Assembly: GCF_002355375.1 (NCBI RefSeq)
Contig: NZ_AP017312.1
Coordinates: 3,117,001 to 3,181,000, forward strand
Direction: 5' to 3'
DNA from: Aneurinibacillus soli
GTDB taxonomy: Bacteria; Bacillota; Bacilli; Aneurinibacillales; Aneurinibacillaceae
DNA: 64,000 nucleotides
Both the position numbers and the translations under genes were made by a program. The notes below the pieces were generated by a model. That model was not told the DNA's origin. It saw nothing but the letters and a program-made list of their open reading frames with translations, and searched no databases. Positions 41,379 to 49,523 of the stretch are shown here, piece by piece (within the stretch, counting starts at the first letter, position 1; each line of letters begins with the position of its first letter).

Positions 41379-41896
41379 TGTGAAATCGAAAGTTTTGGGG
41401 AGGGGGTGGGAAAAGGAAGGAGCCGTTCGTTTGGGTACACTTGCAGGGAAGGGGTGACTGTCCGCTCCGGGAGCCCAGTGAACGCGCCCGCAAAGAAAGG
41501 CCTACGATGTTAATTCACCGAAGTGTTGCGGGCAAAGACTCGTTCACCGTTCTCCCTCCGCTGAGTAGGCGCGTACAGGCACTCTCTTGCTCCTTCCTTC
41601 TCCCACTCCCCGCACAACGTTTCAGTTTATCAAAACCCACTCGACACCAGAATGGATTTGCTCGATAGCGACTGACTTTTTGAAAGACCGCTTCCTTATT
41701 TTTTACCTGCATAGCAAAGCTCAACGTCTTGATATTGCTTGATGATGTTTAACCAAAGTGTGCTAGGAGCGGGATCGGGCGGTGCAACGGAATGCCTGTA
41801 CGCGACTCCCTAGCGGAAGGGGGCAGTTACTACTTCTCCGTAAGCGTACCGAAGTGACGAGGCCCCGTCCGACCCCGCTCCTCCACCAAACTTTGG
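41379..41896 (-). repeat. Composite palindromic repeat, copy 4 (inverted; A shortened)
   Basis: Read on the minus strand it is A (41896-41753), spacer (41752-41630) and B (core 41611-41397), the same order as copies 2 and 3. The spacer is nearly identical to copy 2 (TTTGGTTAAACA, TATCAAG, GAGCTTTGCTATGCAGGTAAAAAA). Palindrome A is only 144 bases, against about 230 in the other copies: both arm ends are kept and the middle is lost. It sits between rluB and spmB, adjacent in B. subtilis. Confidence 0.85.
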
Positions 41897-41944
41897 CGAA
41901 AACACACAGCAAAAAACCTCCGTACAAAGTTGTTGTACGAAGGT

Positions 41945-42478
41945 TTATCCAAATATAAGCGAGACAATACATACGGAAGCAATGACCCCAATCAAGTCAG
42001 ATAATAACCCGACTTTGAGTGCATATTTCGTGCGCGTAACTGCCACTGCACCAAAATAGACGGTCAGCACATACAAGGTTGTATCCGTGCTTCCCTGAAT
42101 GGTACTTGCCAGACGTCCAATATACGAATCCGGGCCGTACCTGGCAATGAGGTCTGTTGTAATCGCAAGCGAACCTGTTCCCGTGACCGGGCGCAGCAGA
42201 GAAAGCGGCAGCACTTCCGCCGGGAACCCGACTGCATCTAGTGCGGGCCGGAGCGCTTTTGTCAGCAGATCGAGCGCTCCTGACTCCCGGAATACGGTAA
42301 TGGCTACCATCATGCCAACTAGATGTGGCATCAGGCGGATGGCTGTACCGAAACCGCCTTTCGCGCCGCTGACGAATGTATCATACACCGGTACTCTTTT
42401 ATACAGTGCATACACTAACACGTAAGATAAAAGCGCCGGAATGGCCCAGATCGATAACTGAGTGACCAATGCATACAC
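41945..42478 (-). CDS. spmB: Spore maturation protein SpmB, 177 aa
   Basis: A nucleoside-transporter-gate-type membrane protein (about 5 helices) required with SpmA and DacB for proper spore core dehydration. The segment KRVPVYDTFVSGAKGGFGTAIRLMPHLVGMMVAITVFRESGALDLL is the Gate domain signature, and LLRPVTGTGSLAI follows. It lies 3 bases after the spmA stop. Length (177) equals B. subtilis SpmB (178). Expected to be read in the mother cell with dacB and spmA. Confidence 0.94.
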   Translation of the reverse strand: MYALVTQLSIWAIPALLSYVLVYALYKRVPVYDTFVSGAKGGFGTAIRLMPHLVGMMVAITVFRESGALDLLTKALRPALDAVGFPAEVLPLSLLRPVTGTGSLAITTDLIARYGPDSYIGRLASTIQGSTDTTLYVLTVYFGAVAVTRTKYALKVGLLSDLIGVIASVCIVSLIFG

Positions 42479-42481
42479 AGC

Positions 42482-43066
42482 TTACCGTCTCCTCTCACGC
42501 CGCTGATACCAGCGGTCAATTATGATGGCAGCACACGTCGCAATGAATGTCGCCACGAGCGTTACGCCTACGATATCAGCCGGATTCGCAGAATTATAAT
42601 TCATGCGGATCGCAATAATCGTCGTCGGAATAAGGGTCATACTTGACGTATTCAGTGCAAGCAACGTACACATCGCAGGCGTCGCTGTTTTCGGGTCCGG
42701 ATTGAGCTTCTGTAGCTCCTGCATTGCCTTAATGCCCATCGGTGTCGCCGCATTGCCAAGCCCGAACAGATTGGCAGTCATATTGGAGAGAATATAGCCG
42801 AACGCTGGGTGATCTTTTGGAATCGTCGGGAACAGCCAGCGGGCGAGCGGGCCAAGCAGATGTGCCATTTTATTCAACAATCCCGCTTCTTCTGCGATTT
42901 TCATCACCCCCATCCAGAAGATCAAAATGCTGATCAAACCAAATGTCACCGTTACCCCTGTTTTCGCGCCTTCAAATACCGCCTTGTTCACCGCCTCCAC
43001 CTTGCCATTCACAAAAGCGACGGCAATTCCTATCAGAATCATTCCAGCCCAGATGTAGTTAACCAT
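42482..43066 (-). CDS. spmA: Spore maturation protein SpmA, 194 aa
   Basis: Membrane protein with a Gate domain: VFEGAKTGVTVTFGLISILIFWMGVMKIAEEAGLLNKM (about 34-71), then LSNMTANLFGLGNAATPMGIKAMQEL and ALNTSSMTLIPTTIIAIRM. In B. subtilis it acts with SpmB in spore dehydration and heat resistance. Its ATG directly follows the dacB stop codon (TAGATG), so translation is coupled. Length fits the family (196). Confidence 0.95.
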   Translation of the reverse strand: MVNYIWAGMILIGIAVAFVNGKVEAVNKAVFEGAKTGVTVTFGLISILIFWMGVMKIAEEAGLLNKMAHLLGPLARWLFPTIPKDHPAFGYILSNMTANLFGLGNAATPMGIKAMQELQKLNPDPKTATPAMCTLLALNTSSMTLIPTTIIAIRMNYNSANPADIVGVTLVATFIATCAAIIIDRWYQRRERRR

Positions 43067-44173
43067 CTACACCCCTCCTAACAGCACCTGCCAGAATCTC
43101 TCCCAGTTCGCCGCAAACCGATGCTCCACTGCCTGGACGAACGTTTCTTGCACAAGGGCAAGCGGTACTCGTCCAATTACATCGCCACGCAAGGTTAGCT
43201 CCGCATACGGCTGCTGAATGTTACGCACAATGCGCGCACTCACCTGTTTCTTCTCTCCCGCTGCAAGCGGATAGGAAAAAGCACGCGTGCTATAATAAGC
43301 CAGCACCCCATTGTCCTGCTTCTCTTCTCCAAGCCGGGTTTTCTCTTGAATGAGATTCGTTAGAGGATAATTCGCAAATCCGTAATCCATCCAGCTCATC
43401 GAATCATTCCAGTCCTGTGGCGCATTCAATACAACAATGGCAAGCTGTTGACCATTCCTTGTAGCAGACGAGGAAAGACAGCGCTTCGCGATTTTCGTAT
43501 ACCCGGTTTTTACCCCATCAGCTCCTTCATATAGGCGAAGCATTTTATTTTTGTTAAGCAACTTGCGGTCCCACTGTTCCCCTTCCCACGGGATGTGTTT
43601 GACCTGGGTGGAGACGATTTTTTGGAATTCCGGGTTGCGTAGCGCATACGCGGTCAGAAGTGCCATATCATTGGTAGTCGAATAATGGTTGTCACTGTCG
43701 TCGAGTCCGTGCGGATTTGTAAAATGACTAGAGCGCATCCCGATATACTGCGCCTTCTCATTCATCATGCGGGCAAATCCGTCCACCGAGCCGCCGACAT
43801 GCTCAGCAATGGCAACCGCCGCATCATTGCCAGAACGAAGCATGAGTCCGTACAGCATGTCTTCCATTTTCATTTTTTCACCGCGCTTCAAGTAAATGGA
43901 GGACCCTTCCTTGGCGTAGGCTCCTGGTGGCGTTGTCACGATTTCCTGACTGTTCCCTTCTTCAAGCGCTACGATTGCGGTCATAATTTTTGTCAGGCTG
44001 GCGATACGCATCCGTTTATCGCCTTGCTTCTCGGCAATGATTCGGCCAGACGCTACATCGATAAGCGCCGCTGTTTCGGCCGAGATCAACGGCGGTCCGT
44101 CTGGTGCTGCTGATACGCCCGTTACAGGCAAACTTATTAAAATCGTAATGAGTAATAAAACAAGCTTTTTCAC
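43067..44173 (-). CDS. dacB: D-alanyl-D-alanine carboxypeptidase (DacB/PBP5*-like), 368 aa
   Basis: Penicillin-binding serine peptidase that trims cross-link donors in spore cortex peptidoglycan. It has a signal peptide (ending TGVSAAPDG), the S-x-x-K motif in IASLTKIMTA, SGNDAAVAIAEH (S-x-N), and KTGYTK (K-T-G). The C-terminal part is a PBP5-type domain and a final amphipathic helix. I start at GTG 44173, 6 bases after AAGGAGG; the frame is open to 44302 but the ATGs there lack SDs. Position ahead of spmA-spmB identifies it as the sporulation-specific DacB. Confidence 0.93.
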   Translation of the reverse strand: MKKLVLLLITILISLPVTGVSAAPDGPPLISAETAALIDVASGRIIAEKQGDKRMRIASLTKIMTAIVALEEGNSQEIVTTPPGAYAKEGSSIYLKRGEKMKMEDMLYGLMLRSGNDAAVAIAEHVGGSVDGFARMMNEKAQYIGMRSSHFTNPHGLDDSDNHYSTTNDMALLTAYALRNPEFQKIVSTQVKHIPWEGEQWDRKLLNKNKMLRLYEGADGVKTGYTKIAKRCLSSSATRNGQQLAIVVLNAPQDWNDSMSWMDYGFANYPLTNLIQEKTRLGEEKQDNGVLAYYSTRAFSYPLAAGEKKQVSARIVRNIQQPYAELTLRGDVIGRVPLALVQETFVQAVEHRFAANWERFWQVLLGGV

Positions 44174-44366
44174 TCCGATCCTCCTTGTCCGCATCGTTAT
44201 CGGTTGTCCTAGTAGATATGTATATGGGACAGGGTCGAGTTTAAGACTATTTTGTAGAATCGAGCAAACTTGGTGGGCGAGGAATAAAAAAAGACCGCCC
44301 ATCTGGACGGTTATTGATTCGATAGTATGTGCTTTATATCTTTTATTTCTGCTTCAGCCTAGAAAG

Positions 44367-45692
44367 CTACAGGTGAAGAAAATCTGCAAAAGTTTGATAA
44401 ATTAAGAACAAATTTAATCCTAAAATCAGTATAGCGGAAATGATGGATAATACCGTTACTTTTTTGGAATTCACAAGAACTCCCATGATCTCTTTCTTCC
44501 TAGTAAAGTAAATCAACGCAATGATAGGAGCAGGAAGTACAATGCTTAATATCACTTGACTGATTATAAGAGTTTGCGTTGGATCAACACCTAAAGCAAC
44601 AATGATAATAGTCGGTAACATGGTAATGACTCGCCTGAGCCAAAGAGGAATCGAAAATCCGACAAATCCTTGCATGATGACTTGCCCTGCCATCGTTCCT
44701 ACAACCGAACTTGAGATCCCAGAACAAAGTAAAGAAACTAGGAACACACTCGCTGCTGCAGATCCCAATAATGGAGTAAGTGTGTGGTAAGCAGACTGAA
44801 TATCTGCAACCTCGGTATGGCCCTTTCCGTTAAAAACGGAGGCAGCCATATACATCATGGCAAGGTTAACAAAGCCTGCAAAAGATAACGCAATAATGAC
44901 TTCTTTCGTATTAAATTTGTAAATCTTGATTCTTTCTTCATCATTACGTGGTACAATCCTGTTTTGCGTTAAGCTAGAATGAAGATAGATCGCATGAGGC
45001 ATTACCGTTGCGCCTATAACTCCTACAGCTAACATTATACTATCCGCGTTTCCTAGCCATGGTACAACACTATGGTATACGACTTGACCGAGGTCTGGTT
45101 TGGATAAGAAGGTTTCTACAATATAACAACCCCCGATCATGAGGGCAAACCCGGCAATAAATTTTTCAAGTGGTCGAAATCCATAGCGATCCAACATGAG
45201 TATGAGATATGTGGCAATGCCTGTAAGAAATGTTGCATACAGCATCGGTATACCAAACAACAAATTTAAACCGAGAGTTGCGCCTAAAAATTCGGCTAAA
45301 TCAGTTGCCATCGCTGCAAATTCTGATATTACCCACATGGTATAGGAAAGCCATTTCGGAAAATGGTCTCGACACAATTCCGATAGATTTTTCCCCGTTG
45401 CAATTCCCAGCTTTGCGGACATGTTTTGTAGTAGCATTGCCATTAAATTTGCTACTACTACTACCCAAAGCATTTTATACCCAAACTGAGATCCACCTTG
45501 GATATTTGTAGCGAAATTACCCGGATCAATATAGGCAATTGATGCAACAAATGCTGGTCCTAGAAATGGTAGTAACGCCCGTATCCCCTTACGCTGCCCA
45601 GAAAGCGAAGCACGGGCAGCTTCTATTGTCTTATCCACTTTATATGGTGGATTAGGGTGAATTTCTGCGCTAGAAGTATCCATAGAATTCAC
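44367..45692 (-). CDS. mntH: NRAMP-family Mn2+ transporter MntH, 441 aa
   Basis: Proton-coupled divalent metal importer. Eleven hydrophobic helices; the metal site motifs are both present: DPGN in AYIDPGNFATN (helix 1, about residue 57) and MPH in GATVMPHAIYLHSSL (helix 6). It is followed by a short C-terminal helix (FLIYQTFADFLHL). It is inserted between dacB and scpB, which are close in B. subtilis. The region upstream carries a candidate MntR site, so repression by manganese is likely. Confidence 0.95.
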   Translation of the reverse strand: MNSMDTSSAEIHPNPPYKVDKTIEAARASLSGQRKGIRALLPFLGPAFVASIAYIDPGNFATNIQGGSQFGYKMLWVVVVANLMAMLLQNMSAKLGIATGKNLSELCRDHFPKWLSYTMWVISEFAAMATDLAEFLGATLGLNLLFGIPMLYATFLTGIATYLILMLDRYGFRPLEKFIAGFALMIGGCYIVETFLSKPDLGQVVYHSVVPWLGNADSIMLAVGVIGATVMPHAIYLHSSLTQNRIVPRNDEERIKIYKFNTKEVIIALSFAGFVNLAMMYMAASVFNGKGHTEVADIQSAYHTLTPLLGSAAASVFLVSLLCSGISSSVVGTMAGQVIMQGFVGFSIPLWLRRVITMLPTIIIVALGVDPTQTLIISQVILSIVLPAPIIALIYFTRKKEIMGVLVNSKKVTVLSIISAILILGLNLFLIYQTFADFLHL

Positions 45693-45822
45693 GTTACCCT
45701 TCCCCTCCTATTTTCATAAATCATCTTTCTTTAGACAAATTAATTTTCCCCAGTGCAAAATTGATTTTATAATGCTCTATACTATTACCTTGGTGCCCAA
45801 AAGTTGCTTGTATCACAATATT

Positions 45823-45838
45823 TTTACCAAGGGAAACT
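45823..45838 (-). promoter_or_regulatory. mntH: Candidate MntR operator upstream of mntH
   Basis: TTTACCAAGGGAAACT resembles the MntR site of Bacillus (TTTGCCTTAAGGAAACT) in the TTT-x-CC and GGAAACT parts. A related, partly inverted sequence (ACCTTGGTGCCCAAAAGT) lies at 45787-45804. The match is by eye. Confidence 0.5.
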
Positions 45839-45927
45839 TTTATGGAGGAAAGTACAAGTATTTAAACGAGTGATAAAGTTAGCTATTTTTTCGATTAAAA
45901 AGTTTCCCATGTGCAAATTATATGCTC

Positions 45928-46588
45928 TAAGGAAACAAAATGCAACTATAATATTGCCCAGCAGTTTCGGTAACGAAATCAAATGACTGCTGAACCGGTT
46001 GTCTATGATACGGCGTAAAGTCATTCATAGTCATCAGATCTTGCTGAATCGCAACACCATTGCTCTCTTTTCAGGCTTGAAAGGTACGATGTCTGTCAGG
46101 ATAGAACCGAAATACAGGTGATTAAACGTGGAAGGAACTAAACTCCAAATGGTAATGGCCAATGGACATCCCTGTACTCGATGACGATTCTGTCTATGAA
46201 TAGTTTGATGCCGCTTATGTGCCCTCTCTCAAAAATTTTAAAGAATTTCTCGCTTAAATTAGAGGGAAGATGACTAGCCCTTACCACATAACCTTCCGTA
46301 TAGTCTATATAAACTGGCACGTTACTAGATGGATGATGTCCTTCTATACACAGTAATCGCTATAGGTTCAGAAAAAGTTTCGATTCTCTTAATAAGGAAT
46401 CTTATTATTTTGCTCACCCTAGTTGCCATTGTATGACTGAAATTATTGCATGAAATATGAATTATAGAGAAACGGAAGATAACGAAGGTCATGATTCTAA
46501 AAGAAAGACCGATAGGAACTGAACATATTGAGGATGAAATGAAAGATTTGCAAACGAGGAATAGGTTATATATTTTAATACATGTCAT
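45928..46588 (-). pseudogene. Decayed gene of unknown function
   Basis: Three minus-strand open stretches in different frames read like pieces of one protein: ...KRIETFSEPIAITVYRRTSS (to a TAG near 46325), then SSNVPVYIDYTEGYVVRASHL and FIDRIVIEYRDVHWPLPFG (to 46138), then VPSTFNHLYFGSILTDIVPFK and QDLMTMNDFTPYHRQPVQQS (to a TAG at 45928). No start with an SD is visible. The frames join with +1/-1 shifts near 46330 and 46130. I do not recognise the family. Confidence 0.45.
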
Positions 46589-46839
46589 GATGTACGTACA
46601 GAAAAATCAAGGAAATATTGTACTGGCATGATTAGGGTTATGGTTGTTAGTAGTGAAGAAAGCGACTCATTTGGCACTGGGTAGCCCCCGCCTGTACTGC
46701 TTTGCCATTGTCTTATTCCTTCAATTTTGGGCATACAAAAAAAGGCTCGTTCCTCCTCATCGTTCAAGTTAGAATAAGCCTTTGAAAGTTTATCAAGTAT
46801 GTCTGTCAAGTTGTTTAGTTTTTGATTTGTTGGTTGCAT
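46585..46839 (-). CDS. Uncertain hypothetical protein, 84 aa
   Basis: An open frame (QPTNQKLNNLTDILDKLSKAYSNLNDEEERAFFCMP...) with a plausible helical N-terminus but no clear SD before ATG 46839. It follows the perfect palindrome at 46857-46882 and belongs to the toxin-immunity remnant region. It may be a second immunity-type gene or a fragment. Confidence 0.35.
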   Translation of the reverse strand: MQPTNQKLNNLTDILDKLSKAYSNLNDEEERAFFCMPKIEGIRQWQSSTGGGYPVPNESLSSLLTTITLIMPVQYFLDFSVRTS

Positions 46840-46856
46840 TGTACAGTCTTGTTGTT

Positions 46857-46882
46857 GGGGATGTAAATTAATTTACATCCCC
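46857..46882. repeat. Perfect 26-bp palindrome
   Basis: GGGGATGTAAATT followed by its exact reverse complement AATTTACATCCCC, with no loop. It lies between the stop of the 174-aa immunity-like gene and the 84-aa frame. As RNA it would be a hairpin without a T-tract; as DNA, a two-fold protein site. Confidence 0.7.
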
Positions 46883-46899
46883 CCTCAAATACCTCAACA

Positions 46900-47424
46900 C
46901 TACAGAATTTTAGATAATTTTGCACCCTCAAACTTATTACCCCACCCCCTATTTTCTTCTATAGAGGATTTCAAAAATGGTTCAATATCTGGTAATGGAA
47001 AGTTGTTAATGATCATGAAATTGATAAGTCTCTCCAAATTTTTCAGACTACTTTCACCATATCCTTCAATTACAGTATAAACATGGCTGATACCAAGATC
47101 ATAGATAGCTCGTAGTAAGGTATCAATTGATTCATCAATATTTTGATATAAGTTATACAAATATACAAATTCATCTTTACTCAACCGCTCAAACTCTTCT
47201 TCTTCGTAGGCTTTAAATTCGAGTAAATTCTCAGGAATTAATTCAACTGCTACATCATTCCAATCATCTAAGTATTGTATACTAGTGAACTCCCATAAAT
47301 AGTTCAAAACGACCCGCCAATCATTAAGATCATATTTTAAGGCTATAAGTGCGTTCTCAAAACAGCTAATTCCATATGCAACTCTACCTCTGAATGAAAT
47401 ATGTTTAAATTTTTCCATGTTCAT
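46900..47424 (-). CDS. Putative immunity protein of a deaminase toxin, 174 aa
   Basis: An acidic, all-helical, soluble protein. It begins MNMEKFKHISFRGRVAYGISCFENALIALKY and has a WxFTSIQYLDDWNDVAVELIPENLLEF block. It starts 15 bases after the stop of the deaminase-toxin domain, with SD AGGAG, the usual position of the cognate immunity gene in polymorphic toxin loci such as ywqJ-ywqK. The function is inferred from that position only. The gene is intact although the toxin is broken. Confidence 0.6.
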   Translation of the reverse strand: MNMEKFKHISFRGRVAYGISCFENALIALKYDLNDWRVVLNYLWEFTSIQYLDDWNDVAVELIPENLLEFKAYEEEEFERLSKDEFVYLYNLYQNIDESIDTLLRAIYDLGISHVYTVIEGYGESSLKNLERLINFMIINNFPLPDIEPFLKSSIEENRGWGNKFEGAKLSKIL

Positions 47425-47439
47425 AATTATTAGTCTCCT

Positions 47440-47975
47440 TTATTTACACCATCCGGTTAATGCACCTACAACATTTCCTTTAAAAGTAAATGTACAGTTT
47501 TCACAAGCCTTTTTTGCTGCTCCAAACTCGTTTGTAGTTGTTTTAATTGTGTATAAATATAAATCACTTACTTTAGCACCTTTATTTAGAGCTTGATTTA
47601 CTGCATCTACTTCTGCACAATTCCCTACCGTATATTCATTAAGAGAATTTTTTGGCAATAATCCTGTTTGGTCTTTGCCTCCAAATAACACAGCGTTTCT
47701 TTTATCTCCACTAAGCTGTATTTCTTTATTCATTCCATAATAATATTTCCCTGTTTTTGCGTCAAAAGCTACAGCAGCTGTATTGAAATTATCCTTTTTC
47801 CTTTTCGAAGGAGCTAACTTTTTCTACATGTTTGACCATTCTGTAACAGCATCAAGTAATTCTTCATCAGAAGGTAACTTAGGTTTACCATTACCCGTCC
47901 CCTGAGTAGCTTCAGACGCTCCTTACAGATGTACCGAAGAACGTCTTCTCTTCCTCACTAACCTTACTAGAATCC
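47440..47975 (-). pseudogene. YwqJ-type deaminase toxin, C-terminal remnant
   Basis: The last 97 codons (47733-47440) are open and hold a nucleic-acid deaminase domain of the YwqJ type: GNCAEVDAVNQAL (C-A-E, with Zn ligand and catalytic Glu) and KACENCTF (C-x-x-C). The same frame continues upstream (KLAPSKRKKDNFNTAAVAFDAKTGKYYYG; KPKLPSDEELLDAVTEWSNM) but is cut by TAG 47824-47826. A further piece (SSKVSEEEKTFFGTSVR) is in another frame. The LXG/delivery part is absent. An intact protein would be exported and edit target nucleic acid in rivals. Confidence 0.75.
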
Positions 47976-47977
47976 AT

Positions 47978-48026
47978 GAAAAAAGCTGCCTTACGCCTCG
48001 TAGTTAAACGACTTGTAAAACAGCTC
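47978..48026 (-). terminator. Terminator downstream of scpB
   Basis: On the minus strand GAGCTGTTTTAC...GTAAGGCAGCTTTTTT, with an inner AAGTCG/CGAGGC region. It isolates the scpAB transcript from the toxin remnant. Confidence 0.7.
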
Positions 48027-48168
48027 CTAAAATTACAGCTTACTCTCAAATTCTATAGCTTCACTGCTATATATACAAAGCTTATTGTGAGCGAGTTAGA
48101 AAGTTCCTGAAGCAACCGTCACGACTCCTCCAAACATCAAGCACCTTTTTGAAGATGATACGTACACA

Positions 48169-48750
48169 TCACTGTGTCTCATCCTTGCGATAGAACAAGT
48201 ATGCCTCCTCGGCCATCTCGTCTCCTTCAACTGGAAACTCCGGTGCCGGGGGCAGTTCGTCAAGGCTTCTTAACCCAAAATATTCGAGGAACTCTTTCGT
48301 CGTACCATACAAAATCGGCCGCCCGATCGTATCCGCACGCCCGACTTCGCGGATTAAACTCTTACTTGTCAGCCTAGCAATCGCCCGCTCACACTTCACC
48401 CCGCGAATCTCTTCAAGTTCCACCCGCGTAATCGGCTGCTTATACGCCACAATCGCCAGCGTCTCCAGCGCTGCCTGTGACAAGCTCGCATGTGAAGGGC
48501 TCTGTACCATTTTCTCAAAATACGGCGCGTATTCCGGGCGAGTCGTAAACTGATACGCCTGCGCAATCTCGACAATCTGTAAGCCGCGCTGCTGTTCCTG
48601 ATAGTCCCGCTTCATCTCGTCCATCAATGCCGTCACTTCATGCAGTTCGAGATCAAGAATGGCTGCAATCTGCTTCGCCTCCATCCCCTCATCACCAGCA
48701 ACAAACAAGAGCCCTTCCACAATCGCTTTTAGCCGTTCTACATCTACCAT
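48169..48750 (-). CDS. scpB: Segregation and condensation protein ScpB, 193 aa
   Basis: Winged-helix subunit of the SMC-ScpAB condensin that compacts and segregates chromosomes. Features are the N-terminal AIVEGLLFVAGDEGMEAKQIAAIL, the middle FTTRPEYAPYFEKM, and the conserved LSQAALETLAIVAYKQPITRVELEEIRGVKCERAIARL (about 95-132), then RPILYGTTKEFLEYFGLRSLDELP. Eleven bases after the scpA stop. Length is normal. Confidence 0.96.
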   Translation of the reverse strand: MVDVERLKAIVEGLLFVAGDEGMEAKQIAAILDLELHEVTALMDEMKRDYQEQQRGLQIVEIAQAYQFTTRPEYAPYFEKMVQSPSHASLSQAALETLAIVAYKQPITRVELEEIRGVKCERAIARLTSKSLIREVGRADTIGRPILYGTTKEFLEYFGLRSLDELPPAPEFPVEGDEMAEEAYLFYRKDETQ

Positions 48751-48761
48751 GCCGCATCCCC

Positions 48762-49505
48762 CTACATCGCTGACACCATAATCTCGTCAAACAATCCGCT
48801 CTGTTCACATACAATGTCGTGTGTTTTCATCAGTTCAAGAATCGCGAGAAAAGTCGTCACAATCTCGACTTTAGACGTATGGTTCGCAAGCAACTCCGAG
48901 AATGGGACCGGCTTTAGCGTGAGATGCAGTGTCGCACGAATCTCATCCATCCGGTCACCAATCGAGATCTCGTCTCGCTGTACCTTCACGCTACTTTCCC
49001 GCTCCCCACGTTCCACCCGCTTAAGTGCTTTTTGCAGCGCATCCACTAGGTCATAAATCGTCACGTTCGAGATTGCATGATCTTCTTCCGGAATGAAGTG
49101 CGACAAATCTTCTGCCGGACGGGTAAAGACTTGCGTCTGTTCGCGCTCCCGCTCCCGAAACATCTCCGCGAGCTGCTTGTACTTTTTATATTCGAGGAGC
49201 CGCTGCACAAGTTCTTCGCGCGGGTCCTCTTCTTCGTACTCATCCATCTGCCAGTCGTCAAACAGTGGTTCCTCCCGACGCGGCAGTAATAGCTTGCTTT
49301 TAATCGCCAGAAGTGTAGCCGCCATCACAAGGAACTCGCTTGCGACATCAATCTGCAGCTCTTGCATAACGTACAAATGATTCATATATTGATCCGTTAA
49401 CTCAACCATCGGAATGTCGTAAATATCGACTTCCGCCCGCTCAATTAGATGAAGCAGCAGGTCAAGTGGCCCTTCAAACGTATCCAATTTAATATCAACG
49501 GCCAT
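48762..49505 (-). CDS. scpA: Segregation and condensation protein ScpA, 247 aa
   Basis: Kleisin subunit that bridges SMC heads. The diagnostic N-terminus KLDTFEGPLDLLLHLIERAEVDIYDIPMVELTDQYMNHL (about 5-43) binds the SMC neck. The acidic middle (DEYEEEDPREELVQRLLEYKKYKQLAEM) and C-terminal winged helix (VEIVTTFLAILELMKTHDIVCEQSGLFDEI) follow. SD GGAGG lies before the ATG. Forms an operon with scpB. Confidence 0.96.
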   Translation of the reverse strand: MAVDIKLDTFEGPLDLLLHLIERAEVDIYDIPMVELTDQYMNHLYVMQELQIDVASEFLVMAATLLAIKSKLLLPRREEPLFDDWQMDEYEEEDPREELVQRLLEYKKYKQLAEMFREREREQTQVFTRPAEDLSHFIPEEDHAISNVTIYDLVDALQKALKRVERGERESSVKVQRDEISIGDRMDEIRATLHLTLKPVPFSELLANHTSKVEIVTTFLAILELMKTHDIVCEQSGLFDEIMVSAM

Positions 49506-49523
49506 AGTCAGCGCCTCCTTCCA

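Noticed and set aside
31415-41896. CRISPR array
   Set aside because: The repeats are long, imperfectly palindromic, few and kilobases apart, with no regular short spacers and no cas genes.
45841-45865. A small gene at TATGGAGGAAAG near mntH, possibly mntR
   Set aside because: The frame closes after seven codons and does not resemble MntR.
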